Assembly: GCA_011634665.1 (NCBI GenBank)
Contig: WAEK01000002.1
Location: 3,366,501-3,430,500, forward strand
Direction: 5' to 3'
DNA: 64,000 nucleotides
DNA from: Mortierella sp. BCC40632
Taxonomy: Eukaryota; Mortierellomycota; Mortierellomycetes; Mortierellales; Mortierellaceae
This document shows positions 36,887-49,000 of this stretch, in pieces. The position numbers were made by a program, and so were the translations under genes. The notes under the pieces were generated by a model that searched no databases, was not told where the DNA came from, and was given only the letters and a program-made list of their open reading frames with translations. The stretch's first letter is position 1, and each line of letters begins with the position of its first letter.

Positions 36887-39875
36887 TTACAGCCTGAACA
36901 CGGCACGCATGTCCATTGGCATTCCTGAGCCCAGCTGAGGAATCTGCTCCAGGTCCCGCTCCTTCATAAAGTGTCGCATCGAGATCAACAATTCTTCGTA
37001 TGTCTGCTCTCGCTTTTGCGTCAGACATTGAATCCAAGCATAGGAGACGGCACCTCGCGCCATGGGACTTGTGTAAGGTTGTGGAAGATTGTAACCAAGA
37101 GGGTTGTCGTTCACAGGGCGCGTTGGATCGAGCCTGTTATCATGTCCGACGGAAACCTGTTGATGCTTGGCAATGATCGCAGCGTCCTTTGCACTGGCAC
37201 GAATGTCGGCTGAAGCCTGGTCGTCCCGACAACTTGAGAACATGACAACGTTACCCTTTGTGTATCTGAAAAATGCTCCGCCCTAAGTGATGATTTCAGA
37301 AAGGCAAGATTTTTCCTCCAAACCTTTTAGTATTCCAAGAAAAGTAAGCATCATCCAGGGCGAGCGCATCATTTCCTTCTGGCTCACGTCGTCATCGATT
37401 TTTTTTTTTTTTTTTTTTTTTTTTGCTTTACCTTGCGGGATTCACCATTGTCTGACTCTGTGTCGGTGTTTGCTCGTGGACTAGAGACCACCGATAATTC
37501 TGTGGTTGGCTCCGGAGCAACCTCATTTGTGGTTTCACCACTCCGAAGCTCCATCCGCTTATCGGCATTTATGCGGCCAATATCCATTTCCATGACAGCC
37601 TCATCCTCCAATACTGGGCTCGTGGGAGGAATATACGAGGATGTTAACAAAGAACATGATCCTTGACTGGGAGATTGTTGCTCAGAACTGATACTACTAT
37701 TTCGTTCGCGACCTTCCTTGCTATTCGTAATCGTCAATCGGGGTACGAATTCATCGCAAGAGTCTCCATTGACAATCACCTCATCTGCAGAGTCTTCATC
37801 GCTTCTTGCCTGGTTTACTTCCTCTTCCGCTCCACTACCACCCATCGAGCGTCGACCAGCCGTTTGAGCCTTTGGAGAGGCTAACCGTGCCATCACAGAA
37901 GAAGCACTCGATGTCATTGCTTGACCTGGAGGTGGAGACAGGAACCCGGAATGCTTTTGTTGCTTGTGCTGAAGTTGTTGGTTTGGCATGACAGGGCTGG
38001 TGACTGTGGTGGTGGTCGTAACAGTCATCGTTGTAGTGGTAGTGGTAGTCAAGGTTTGCAACTGTGGCTGTGACAGTCCATCTTCATCCATATCATCAGC
38101 ATCCATAAAGTTGTTTGAGCCTGGAAGGTCAAACTCGATTTCTGCACCCAAGGGAACGGACATGGCGGCCATGGCACCGACTTTTGTCCGTGTTGTGGGC
38201 ATTTCCAATTCCGTCATCGGATTCCCATTATACACATAGGGAAGGTCCAACATTGTGCCTTGTGGATGAATCAAGGAGAGGAGGAGGAAGGAAAAAAAAA
38301 GCGTGAGTATTATGTAAAAGGAGTTCCCCTTTTTCATGCATCTGTTATTGCCTTGGTTGGGCTGTGCCAGCCTCGGATGTGTATTAAGAAAAGGTTTTCC
38401 TCCTCTCACTTACCACTGTGGCATGCATCGACCAGGGCAGTAAGCTGTACTCCTACAGGCAACTCTTTGACCATCAAGTCGTACATTTCATCGTCTGAGA
38501 TGATTCCTGAACGGAGGTAGTCGCATGGATAAATAATTTCATCGTAACCATCGGCTTCATCTCCTACTGTTGGGGTAAAAGAAAAGAAAAGAAAAGAAAA
38601 GAAAGAAAATAAAGATAAGAGTTCATGTTCAGTTTTTCACCTTTTTCTTGGTCGTGTGTGGGGGATGGAGAAACGCAGTAGCAGAGGATCAATTACACCA
38701 AAGAAAAGAAGAAAAAAAATTCTAAACGGATTAACAATCGCCGATAACATTCATGTACTTACAGTGCTCGGCCTTGCCGTTATAAGAAAAATCCTTTATC
38801 CGTCCACCATGTCCTACGTGAGATTGATGGGTCAAAGAGGTACAATGAGGATGAGCGTATCCAATCAGGACAGAGGCATTCATCAAGGCGATTCATTGAT
38901 CAACGAAAAAAGTCGCTTACCTGCATAGTGGAAAAAGAGAGAATCCTGCGGCTCGGCATCCTTGACTAACCACTTCATCCAATGTCGGATATTAGCACCG
39001 GTGGGTCGCTTGTCCTCATAAATCTGATCGTCTGTCAACATGACCGAGTCCTGATAGAGGAATCCATAATGTCCACTCAAAAATCCAAAGATATCCCTCG
39101 TGTCATTGATACAACCAAGGAGTTGGTTGGGATCCCCAAAGTAGTTGATACCAATCAGGAGTGCCTTCTTCCTTGGCGGCCGTGACGGTGCCTTGATGGG
39201 TGGAGGGATCGAGATTGTCAAAGCCATTGGCAGGGCAGGTGGGCTAGGCTGGGAAACCGTTGCCGACTGGTCAAGGCTGTTGTTGTCTGCAACGGCTTCG
39301 TTGCCATTGTTGGTTGGGTTGTTGAAGGTGGATGGATGTGCATTTGACAGGTTTGGGGTTTCGATGCCAGACGGCTTTTGACCAGCAAAAGGAGAGCCTG
39401 GGACATGACTATCCGAGGAGGAAGAGTCATGAACTGTGTGTGGTTGCAAAGCAGAAGTAAATGGATGTGGTACGCTACTGTCGTTCATGCCATTAGGGTG
39501 GATTGAGAGAGACGAGACGACGGTATCCTGTTGGTGCGCGGCGACATTGCTCTCTGACACGGTAGCGGAGCTTCGTCCCAGGTCGAGGCATACGTCCTGT
39601 ACAGCACAGGGCTGTACTGCCGCGTCGAGCTCAGCATTGGTTCCGCATTGATGCTCAGCCGAGAACGGGTTTTGCTGGAATTCTAGTGGGGCTCTCATTC
39701 GATCGTGCGCCTCCTCGGTGTAGCTCTGTGGGAGATCTCGTTCGAGCAAGAGTGCCTGTACTGGATCGTCCTCTGATCCAGGCTGCTGCTGCATCATCAA
39801 CTCCTGCACGACACGAGCCACGTCCGCGAGCACGGCCGGGTCGATATCGTCAAAGGCAAAGCTGGTGTTCGACAT
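36887..39875 (-). CDS. MCA1: Type I metacaspase with a long p20-p10 linker
   Basis: Five exons on the minus strand: 39875-38921, 38813-38763, 38566-38414, 38258-37432 and 37282-36887, about 793 residues. The N-terminal 215 residues are Ser/Pro/Asn/Gln-rich. The p20 core begins KKALLIGINYFGDPNQLLGCINDT and runs to the catalytic His in HYAGHGG (His320, split by the intron) and the catalytic Cys in VDACHSG (Cys384). The p10 part shows NVVMFSSCRDDQASAD and GAVSYAWIQCL. Between them about 265 Ser/Thr/Asp-rich residues intervene, far longer than usual. The family cleaves after Arg/Lys, needs calcium, and works in stress, ageing and protein quality control. Exon 2 is only 51 nt and adds FSYNGKAEH after GHGGRIK, so its exact ends are a hand prediction. 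The ORF at the start also has a TTG codon upstream that I did not use. Confidence 0.9.
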
Positions 39876-40077
39876 TGGCTTGGGACTAATATTCAATTTG
39901 CTTCAAAGTAGTGGATGGACGCTTGCTTTCTCGCTTTGAAGGTATGTATGAATGTATGTATGAAAAAAATATATGTATGTGTGGATGTGGGTGAGTGGGT
40001 GAGTGGGTGAGTGGGTGGGTGGGTGTGGGTCTGTTGATTTCTGTGCAGACACCCTGTCTTCAAAGGGCTCTAGAGAG

Positions 40078-40116
<39 letters not shown>

Positions 40117-41524
40117 GAAAGAATGGGAGAGATTACAGGTGAGCATGCAGGACAGCACTCTTTCGATGCGTTGTTGTACAACAGGGTAGAGTTGGCTCCG
40201 AATCCTAAGGCCGACCTCGGCCGCGACTGAGCGCGATCAGGAAGGTTTGTGCACCAATTCTCGTCCTCAATTGGCATAGCCTCGATGATAGTAGCTAGAC
40301 AGATCGGGAAAGTGTGGGGGCGATAACAGAGGAAGAGCAAGGGGTTGCTGGGAACTGAGCCTATCCAGGAGCCAACACTGGTGCTCAGTACGTTGCACCG
40401 GTGACCAGGTGGGTGATGGTCTGGGAGCAGAAGATGAAGAAGGGATGACAAGCGGAGATCGAGACCAAGGAGAGAAAAAGAGAGGAAGAGATTAAAATAA
40501 ATGAGAATGAGATTGTGTACTCACAGTGGGAATGAAGCAGTGGGTTTCTTTGGAAGGGGGGCGGGGGAAGCAATGAGAAGAGCGATGGAGCAAGAAGAGA
40601 GCAGAGTCAAGCAACAGGGCCAAGGAGCAAGAGGCACGAATGAAGTCAGAGAGAGAGAGAGAAGGAGAGAGAGAGAGAAGGATGAGGAAAAGAAGAGGAA
40701 GAGAAGTAATAAATAAAGAAAAAAGAAGAGAGAGAGGAAGGAGAGAATGCAAAATGGACAATGAGAAGAAGAGGAAAGAAAGAAAAAAAAAACAAGAAAA
40801 AAAAACAAAGAGAGAAAAAAAGTAAGAGAAAGAGAGAACGAGAGAATGAATGAATGAATAAGAGGGGAAAAAAAGCGATGCGATGCGATGCGATGCGGAT
40901 GCTCTTCTTCTCTTTCTCAGGAATGCAATGCAGTCCGACCAACAGAGAAACAGAGAGAGACAGAGACAGAGAAAGAGAGTGAGAGAGTGAGAGAGAGGCC
41001 GAAGGCTGTACGGGGCGCCCTTGCTGACCCTCGTGCTCGCCTGCCGTCTCTGAGCCCTCTCTTGCACACACACACACACATACCCTTTCGCTCTCTCTCT
41101 CTCTCTCTCTCTTCCTGTGCCGTGCGGTGGCCGTCGTGGGCGCTTCTGCGGTTTGTGCAACCTGCTGCTGGCTGGGCCTGGCTGGCCATGCATTCCTGCA
41201 AGAGAGACTCCTCTCTCTCTCTCCCCGCCTCAAGCTCTCGCTCTCGCTCCCGCCCCCGCGGACCACGGATAATACAGAGACTACGTTTAGCGGTACTTAC
41301 CCTGCGCCGTGTCCACTCGAACGCCTTACTCACCTGCTGCCTGATTGCTTGCACGCCCTGCCTTGTTCATTGTCCAGCAGCAGGATCAATCTTTGTCCAG
41401 ATGGACACTCACTCGCCTTTTTGTCTTTCCGCTCCGCACATGCTTGACCCTTTGTGTATGATCGAGCCCAATCGTGCGCAATAACATTGTACCAGACCAG
41501 ACACCACATTGCGCCTTGTCCTCC

Positions 41525-41559
<35 letters not shown>

Positions 41560-42089
41560 CTCTTCCTCCTCCCTGCCCCACCACCTAATCATACTCCCAC
41601 TTTTCTCTTTCTCACTCCTCTTCCTCTTCCTCTTCCCTCCTCCTCCTCACTTCCCCTCCCCTCCGCGCCGAATTCCTTGCGTGGCCAGGTCCAAAGAGAG
41701 CGACGGGCCCAAACGGGGTCCAGAGAGCCAAGCTCAGAACGGTACCATAGGCCCGTTGGTCCTTTGGCCAGAACCCACTCCAAAACACCAATTCTTTTTT
41801 TCGAATTACTTGCTCAGACCGGGCCTGTCGACGGTGTCCTTCCCCCTCTTCGGCACGCGACATATAGGCCAACTAAAGGACGGCTACAAAGGGAGCACCT
41901 CAGATCCTCTTATGTCAGCAACTCGCTTGCTCTCCCCAGTGTCCACATATACTCTTCCTACCTTCCTACCCCCGCCCCTTCATTTTCTCCCAAAAAGGTT
42001 CCCTTACGGCGAAATACTGACACACGGGAGATACAGAGAGGGAACCTCCGCTTTTATTCAAGTTCATTTAGATCCTCTGGGGCTCCTGT
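39876..42089. other. 2.2-kb gap of GA/CT-rich low-complexity DNA
   Basis: The metacaspase 5' flank, then long purine-rich blocks (GA repeats at 40077-40115, 40646-40900) and pyrimidine-rich blocks (41090-41260, 41525-41680). Short repeats GAGTGGGT (39990-40030), GATGC (40877-40897) and CA (41066-41080) occur. No ORF resembles a known protein; the many ORFs are products of the simple repeats. Confidence 0.6.
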
Positions 42090-42932
42090 TCAAATTCGGC
42101 TTTCTCTCGCCTTGTTCTCCTTCAGCTCCTTCAGTTTATGCATGACCTCGTCCAAGGACCGGACCTGACCTTTCGCCTTACTCTCAACATCATCACGGCA
42201 TCGTACATTGACCGATAACTGGGCCTCCTCTTCTGCTCCGACAACAAAGATAAAGTTGTAATGAGCAAGCTCCGCATTTCGGATCTTCTTGTTGAGCGTA
42301 GCATCCGAGTCATCTAGATCCACAAAGTACCCTGCATCAAAAAGTCGTTGCTTCACTTTTTCCGCGTATGGAACCATGGCCGTGGCCACTGGGATCACTT
42401 GGATTTGACGAGGGGAGAGCCAAAAGTCCCAACGTCCAGCACAGTTCTCCGTTAGGATAGCCATCATGCGTTCCACAGACCCTAACATGGCTCGGTGAAT
42501 GATAATTGGGCGAGAAAAGTCCGAAGCCTCGCCTCCGCTATTACGATAGTGCAAGTCAAACCGAACAGGGAGTTGGAAATCCAATTGTAACGTCGCGCAT
42601 TGGTGGTTACGACGAAGACTGTCACGGATCAGGATATCAATCTTTGGACCGTAGAATGCACCATCTCCTGGATTAATCGTCCATGGGTGTCCAGACCTAT
42701 TCAAGGCATCGGCCAGGTACTGTGGGTCGTCATTGAATAGGAGATTAGGAAGAAGGGAGGAGGGAGAGGGGAGGAGGATGAGAGAAGACAAAGAGAAAGA
42801 GGGGCAGGGCAGGGCAGAGAGGGGGGGGGGAGCAGAGTGAGGAGGCAAATGGTGGTCAGTGCCTTTTCCAGAGCAAAAAACATACACATACACATACACA
42901 TACACATATACACGCACACACACACACACACA

Positions 42933-42969
<37 letters not shown>

Positions 42970-42973
42970 GTTT

Positions 42974-43005
<32 letters not shown>

Positions 43006-44393
43006 CGAGGGAGTAGCAGGGTCATGTTCTCCTTACCTGTTCAGCCTTCTCCCATTCAGAAATCTCTCCAAGGTACTTTTCAGGTCTCGTCGACAATGCC
43101 AATGAAAACTCGAATCCAAAAATACCATAGACATGCTTCAAAAAATCAAGCGTCGCATCCATTTCATCTCCTAGTTGATCAAGTCGACAAAACAAATGGG
43201 CATCGTCCTGTTGGAAGCGACGCACTCTCGTCAAACCACTCAAAGCTCCCGAGGCTTCGTTCCGGTGCAGGACTCCAAAGTCGGCAAATCGTAGAGGTAG
43301 CTCTCGATAGGATCGCTCTCGAAAGTCAAACATTAGACAGTGTGCGGGGCAATTCATTGGTTTGAGACCAAATTGCTGGTTCTCGACATCAAACATGAAC
43401 ATGTCATCCTTGTAATTGTCCCAATGACCTGACTTTTTCCAGAGATCAACATTAAACATATTGGGCGACATCACTTCCGTATAGCCTCGCTTCCTGTACT
43501 CGTCCTTGATAAAACTCATCAGCGTGTTGTAAATGCGGGCTCCATGGGGGAGGAAGAAACATGCTCCGGGCGATAGATTATGAAAGAAAAACAGTTCCTG
43601 TTCTCGTCCAATCCGACGGTGGTCTCGTTTCGCTGCCTCGGCAAGGAACTTTTTGTGTTCTGCCATCTGTTTGGCATCGGGAAAAGAAATGCCATAAAGA
43701 CGTTGGAGAGACTCGTTGTTGGGATCACCCATGAAATACGAGGCCGAGTTCTTGAGGACAGCAAAGGATTTGATCCGACCCGTGTGTGGGACATGAGGCC
43801 CACGACAAAGATCGATGAGCGTGCCGCAGCGATAAACCGTCGAAGACGTGCCATCAGGGACTTTGGCCTGGATGATTTGAACCTTAAAAGGGTTGTGCTG
43901 TTGGAAAAAAAAAAAAAAAATAGAGATCATGAGTTACTGGGTTGGTTTTCTTTGCATATCTTCCATGCAGAGAACTGGGTGACAAATGGATGTGTTACCT
44001 TAAACATTTCGAGGAGGTCTTCCTTCTTCATCTCGAGGCGTTCAAAAGCTTGCTTCTCCTTTACAATACTCTTGACAACCGTCTCGAGACTCTCGTAATC
44101 ACCTCCCGTCACGACACGTTCGTCTTTCATCGCCATCTCGTAGAAGAACCCGTCTTCAATTGGAGGCCCAACACAGAGGTTGCAACCATAGTGTCGCTCA
44201 CAGGCCTCGCCCAGAGCATGGGCAGAGGAATGCCAAAAGACCGTCTTGCCTTCCTCTTGGTCAAAGTCCAAGAGTTCCAGCTCGCAGGATTCGACCAATG
44301 GGCGCTCCAGGTCCCAAAGGACCTTGTTTACCTATTTTATTGCAAAGAAACAATGGTGAGTGAATAAACACCTCAGCTCTTTGACCGTGCCTC

Positions 44394-44430
<37 letters not shown>

Positions 44431-45287
44431 GTCTCTCTGTCTCTCTGTCTTTCTGTCCCTTTCCCGCTTGCGGTATTTGAGGGCCCCGATGGGCGGAAGG
44501 GGAAAAAGAGAGGTTACCTTGGCGATCACTGCCTTTTCAGCAAGGCTCTTGGAAATGGCGAGCGCAATGCTCATTGGAGACGTCTCCCAAGCAATGCCTT
44601 CACGAATTGAGCCATCAGGCATCTTAATCGAGATAGGGGAGCGAGGTTGTGCTAGATTATTCCCATTCCGAGGAAAAGATGAGTTATTTCATTGTTGTTT
44701 GTTTTTTGTTTTTGTTTTACATGCTTCAATCCACTGACATTCAAAAAAAAAAAAAAAAAAAAAAAAAATATTTACCTGCAGCTGCCTCGATTGCCTTTTT
44801 TTGAAGCTCTTCAAACATCGAGATTCGGTAGGCAACATATTCCGGAAGTGGGGAAAGCTTTCACGAGGTCCAATTTTTAAAAAAAAAAAAAAAAAAATAA
44901 AAAAAATAAAGTATCGGAGCCAAATATAGTTAGATTTTTTGTCCCTGTGGACAAAAAAAAAAAAAAAAATACTGACAGGATATGTAAACAGAATAGGAGA
45001 ACGTTGAACAAAGTAGGCAAGGACAGGAAAGTAGAAAAAGTGGGAAGTGGGAGAGGTGAGGGAAGAGTCAACGAAAAAAAAAAGGGCTTTACCTCCAATG
45101 GGTACTTGCGTCCAGCGTCGTCTGCTTTCTTGGGCTTTTTCTTGCCTTGCTTTTCCGCAGAGGAAGGAGCAAGGGCCACCGAATTGTCGAGGCCCTGGGC
45201 CAGCTCTTGGTCCGGACGGCCTACACTTTGCGCCTGCACTGGGGCGAGGCCAACATCAGATGATGATTGAGCTTGGATGGATTGCAT
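42090..45287 (-). CDS. THS1: Threonyl-tRNA synthetase, cytosolic
   Basis: Six exons on the minus strand: 45287-45093, 44857-44776, 44651-44518, 44331-43999, 43897-43037 and 42719-42090, 744 residues, phases all consistent. Order: Lys-rich N-terminal extension (GKKKPKK); [11 protein letters not shown] domain ([11 protein letters not shown]); editing domain with [10 protein letters not shown] and [14 protein letters not shown]; catalytic core with class II motifs ([23 protein letters not shown] as motif 2, GSVERMM as motif 3); anticodon-binding domain at the C-terminus. Zinc ligands Cys in MNCPAH, His in QDDAHLFC and His in IIIHRAML are in place. It charges tRNA-Thr. No mitochondrial presequence is visible at the start chosen. 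A tRNA-Thr(CGT) lies in the same window at 12728, with no sign that this is more than chance. Confidence 0.96.
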
Positions 45288-46092
45288 GATACTGAAAAAA
45301 GGATAGTTGGAGTAGGAAAAAGAAATGAGGATAGGTTGAGGGAAATGCTCGAGGGAGAGAGAGAGAGAGAGAGAAAGAAAGAGAGAGAGAGAGTTTCAAA
45401 GTCGCTTTGCTATATCAGTAGGAAAGTTGTAGTGATGGTGTTGTTGGACACTCTCTTTTCGATGCCCTTGCTTTTATACTCTCTTACTATTTCCTAGGAA
45501 GCAAGGATATGAGGCCAATTTGTGAGGCACATACTTGGAAATCTCTGACTCTTACGGTTAATGGAACCTTGGGAGTCAGCATTTGGCTGCGCCGCACTTA
45601 TGCCTGTGCGCAAGACTAGGGGAATGTGGGAAGGAGTAGAGACTGAGCCCTTGAGTCACTTAAAAAGTGTGATTCACAGCCTTGGGAAGAGAGAGGGGAG
45701 AGAGAGAGGGGGGAAGAGAGCCCCTCGTTCATTTCTTTTGAGAACACTGTCCCCCCACTAGTCTGCCCTCTGCTACGCTTTTTTTTTTTTTTTTTCCAGG
45801 TTTGGAAGTCAGGTTCCTGTGAATCACCCCTCTTTGTTGGCTATTCTTATAGGTCTTTAATGCTCCATGGGAAAGAAAGCCTCTATTTCGCGCCGCTCAA
45901 AACTAAAGTTTGGAATTTGGTTGCACAACAGGCTCTTTTATCTCGCGGTCTGCTATCACAGAATTCCCATGTTGTGTACTCGGTCATATACCCCTGTTGC
46001 GTCAAGGATTTCCGGAGTCAGAGTCCACTATAGACATAGAGTAATGGTAGTTTGGTCAGCTTTTCTTCTTCTTCTTCTTCTTCTCCTTTTTA
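45288..46092. other. Intergenic ThrRS / secreted acidic protein
   Basis: Contains a GA run (45353-45392), a T-run (45780-45796) and a TTC run (46062-46085). I saw no independent gene. The last codons of the acidic protein overlap a GTAAGT, so a further exon of that gene could lie here. Confidence 0.4.
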
Positions 46093-47622
46093 TCATTGAA
46101 CTTCAGTCGTCTTCTGGCCAGGAACACTTACGTTCGCAAGGGATGCAGCCTTGACAATAAGTTCATTAAAGAGAGGCTTATTGATAATGGAGTTCTCCTG
46201 GCTTTCGATTTTCCTTTCAGCCTCCTTCTTTACTCCTTGCCCAGCATCGGTACCCGTATTTCCTCCTTCATTCGCACCTGTCAGTTTTCCAGCAAGATCA
46301 AGCCAGTCCTGCACTTGAGTCAAGTCCATTTGCCCAAGACTCTGTAACATTGTTCCAAAGTCGAGAGGAGGGAGCGCTTGGTCTGCTGGATTCTTGAGAC
46401 CTGTTTGAGGCTTGGGAGTAGAGACGGAGGCCTTCTTTACACCGGATGTCGGACTGGGTGTAGGTGTTGTGGTAGTTGTCCCAGGTGGGGATGGGTAGGG
46501 AGTGAATAAACCTGCACAATCTACTCCGAGAGCATAGCCACCAGCAAAGAAGAAAGTAAGACAGCCCACACAACTCAACAGTTGGATAGGATCAGGTTTT
46601 TGAACGATATGCGTGAATGTCTTGAGGCATGCAATCGAGCACCGCTCACGGAATCGTAGCGCAAAATTCACAAACGAATCGACACAGGCTCCACCAGGCT
46701 CGGGGGTTGCCAACCCATTGAACAGCTCGGATTTCAGCAACTGTCCGTTACTGGTATCTGTAGGAGCCTGCTCTGCGTCGGCACGCTTGTGGAAATTCTG
46801 ACCTATTTGGCCAGGTTGTTCGTCAGCTGGACATTGAAGATCCTTTTCAGGAACCAGGAGCGGATCGTTGTTCATGTAAAGCACCGCGTCTTTTAGATCC
46901 ACTTCGTCATCGTCGTCGTCGTCGTCATCGCTATCGTCATCGTCGTAGTCATCGTCATAGTCATCATCACCATCATCATCATCATCACTGTCGCTGTCGG
47001 CCTCGTCCTCATCTTCGCCCTTGCCGCGGCTCTGGTCGTGGTCGCTGCCCTTGCCTTCCTCAGCCAGACCGTCTCCCTGTTTGATGTCGCTCTGATTCTC
47101 TTTACTAGCCTGGTCAGTCTCGTCAACGCTCTTTCCAGCCTTTTCCGTCTCTGTATCATCCTCGTTCTGTACAGCCTCTTCACCGAAATCAAGGTCTTCA
47201 TCCTCATCTTCATCTTCATCGTCATCTTCATCGTCATCTTCATCGTCATCGTCATCGTCATAATCGTCAAGGTCGCCGTTGTATTCATCTTCCAGATCTA
47301 CATCCTGATGATCCCAAGCTAGTGCATTGAATTTGTCTGGTAACTGGTTCTCATCCTCGGAGGATTCATCCAACATGTCCCTTCTGTCTTCAGCACAGCC
47401 ATTTGGTCCTACTGTTTTCCAGTGGAGCTGCAAATTGGATTCTGTTTCGAGTACTGGATTGTCGGCTTGTCGAATGTTTGCTTGAGCGATCAATTGACTT
47501 GTGCCTGTGGAGTCAAGGTCGTGGCGTTCAATATGAATTGGCTCACCCTGGACAACTACTAGCGCTGCGGCCAGTGTCAGGAGAAGGACAGGGCCCAAAA
47601 GATGTCGAGCCTTGTGTGTCAT
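46093..47622 (-). CDS. Secreted Asp/Glu-rich protein of unknown function
   Basis: One ORF of about 509 residues, starting at the ATG in MTHKAR (a GTG codon just upstream was ignored). Residues 1-27 are a signal peptide (LLGPVLLLTLAAALVVVQG). Residues about 95-260 are dominated by Asp and Glu. After that comes a compact Cys-rich module: C in GGACVD, CSIAC, CVGC and DCAG, eight residues apart on average, six or seven Cys in 70 residues, with a hydrophobic patch (FFFAGGYALG). The C-terminus is Pro/Thr-rich and then amphipathic. I do not recognise a family. The Asp-rich part could bind calcium (inference). Near the 3' end GCGAAC-GTAAGT looks like a splice donor, so the true C-terminus may differ from the simple ORF. 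Confidence 0.6.
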   Translation of the reverse strand: MTHKARHLLGPVLLLTLAAALVVVQGEPIHIERHDLDSTGTSQLIAQANIRQADNPVLETESNLQLHWKTVGPNGCAEDRRDMLDESSEDENQLPDKFNALAWDHQDVDLEDEYNGDLDDYDDDDDDEDDDEDDDEDEDEDEDLDFGEEAVQNEDDTETEKAGKSVDETDQASKENQSDIKQGDGLAEEGKGSDHDQSRGKGEDEDEADSDSDDDDDGDDDYDDDYDDDDSDDDDDDDDEVDLKDAVLYMNNDPLLVPEKDLQCPADEQPGQIGQNFHKRADAEQAPTDTSNGQLLKSELFNGLATPEPGGACVDSFVNFALRFRERCSIACLKTFTHIVQKPDPIQLLSCVGCLTFFFAGGYALGVDCAGLFTPYPSPPGTTTTTPTPSPTSGVKKASVSTPKPQTGLKNPADQALPPLDFGTMLQSLGQMDLTQVQDWLDLAGKLTGANEGGNTGTDAGQGVKKEAERKIESQENSIINKPLFNELIVKAASLANVSVPGQKTTEVQ

Positions 47623-47642
47623 CACAAAGTAGAGTAATTATG

Positions 47643-47689
<47 letters not shown>

Positions 47690-48144
47690 CGAGATGCCAA
47701 GTGGAAAGGGTATCCAGGCGAATGAGGAGAAGATTATTTGAGGAGAGAGAAGAGATAGAATGTGCATCAAGCCGGCCAAGAGGAGACTTCGAGGAGGAAG
47801 AACAGCCCTTATTTGAGGTTGGGCCTGTGCCTGTTCCAAAATTCCCTTTGTTTATCCCCTTCACTAACAAGCCTGTGTCAAAACAATCCTCTCGGTCTGC
47901 CCACGAACAACCATTTGGGAATGCCTTCTCCGAGTGAGGAAGATGCCCGCCAAGTGGGTAGGTTATCTTTTTTTTTCTTCTTCTTCTTCTTTTCTTTCTC
48001 TGTAGTAAACAAGGTCCAGGGAGACATGGTATCGCCAAGACTACGGTTGAGACTGGTCGGAATGTTACTTTTCATTCTGACGGCAGAAAAAAAGGAGAGA
48101 AAAAAAAAAGAAGATAAGATCCCGATTGGTAGAAAAAGGTCATC
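47623..48144. other. Upstream region of the acidic protein gene
   Basis: An A-run of about 43 bases (47645-47687) lies 20 bases upstream of the minus-strand start codon. Other simple repeats are TTCTTC near 47980. No gene was seen. Confidence 0.5.
47645..47687. repeat. Poly-A tract of about 43 bases
   Basis: Lies immediately upstream of the minus-strand secreted acidic protein start, so it is poly-T in the sense of that gene. Confidence 0.9.
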
Positions 48145-48338
48145 ATGACTGAAGCCGGTGAGAAGGGGATAGAGGTGAGTAAAGAATTATGAGGATACCC
48201 TACCCCGCATTACAACAGGTTGAATATCCTTCCTTTACTACATTTGGCCAGTTGCTACGCAGGAGCCAAGGGATCTCCAAAGAGCGAATTAGTACACTCA
48301 CAAGCTGTCTATACCGCAATGGGCGGGAACGCCATTAG
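48145..48338 (+). CDS. Possible small spliced ORF, unknown
   Basis: A candidate of 49 residues in two exons: 48145-48174 (MTEAGEKGIE) and 48219-48338 (continuing VEYPSFTTFGQLLRR and ending at TAG). The donor GTGAGT and acceptor ACAACAG are good and the phase agrees, but the intron would be only 44 nt. The second exon overlaps a longer open frame (48220-48498) in another phase. I do not recognise a family, so this is a weak call. Confidence 0.3.
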
Positions 48339-49000
48339 GATGAATCAATTAGGCGCCTACACAGCCTGCAAGCTTGGACACTTCCAAATACGCACCAATG
48401 GTGCAACGAATCTTGCAGGCCAAACATTAGAATGGATTCCTTTGTCAGTTATTGAGCGGTGTCTGCTCGAAATCTGCGCTAGCATGGAATACCCCTAGGC
48501 CCTGCATGGTGGTTGCTCATAGTAGGGCGCAGTGGAGACAGAGGATCGTTGGAAGGAAGAGGGGGGGGGGACTATGACGAAGGGAGCGCTATGGCAGTCA
48601 ATACGGAACATCCAGAAAAGCCTTTGTTTCGAATTGAGAGAGAAGAAGAGGAGCCTCAAAAAGACATTTCTTGCTTGATTAGCACTGCGGGTCAACTTTC
48701 GCGTATATCCCCTCTTCGTCTCTACTGCGTGCGATCGCCAATAGTCTACTCACTAACGACAGTTCTCGCTATCGTTTATTCCTCCAACCTACTCCGCTCC
48801 TAGATCCATCGCTGTATCATCCAATGTTGAGCCGCTATCACGCGTCAGGTCCCCCTCTCCTCCATTCGTTCCTAGCGATACCACCGTCCCCAACGCCCCA
48901 CTACAGGTCTACTAAATTCACGTGACACCAGGAGGAAAGGCGATGCTGAATATTGAAACTCTACCATCTTTCTCCTCCGACTTTAATCTCCAAAAAAGCC
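48339..49000. other. 5' region of the FAM172-like gene
   Basis: An open frame in another phase runs to 48498; nothing in it looks like a known protein. Otherwise no feature was seen. Confidence 0.4.

Noticed and set aside
40492..41266. Several overlapping ORFs in both strands
   Set aside because: Low-complexity GA/CT-rich sequence; no domain, no splice structure, composition dominated by Ser/Leu/Arg.
41474..42168. ORFs of over 200 codons next to ThrRS
   Set aside because: Two frames are open over the same CT-rich stretch, with no recognisable motif, and overlap the ThrRS 3' end.
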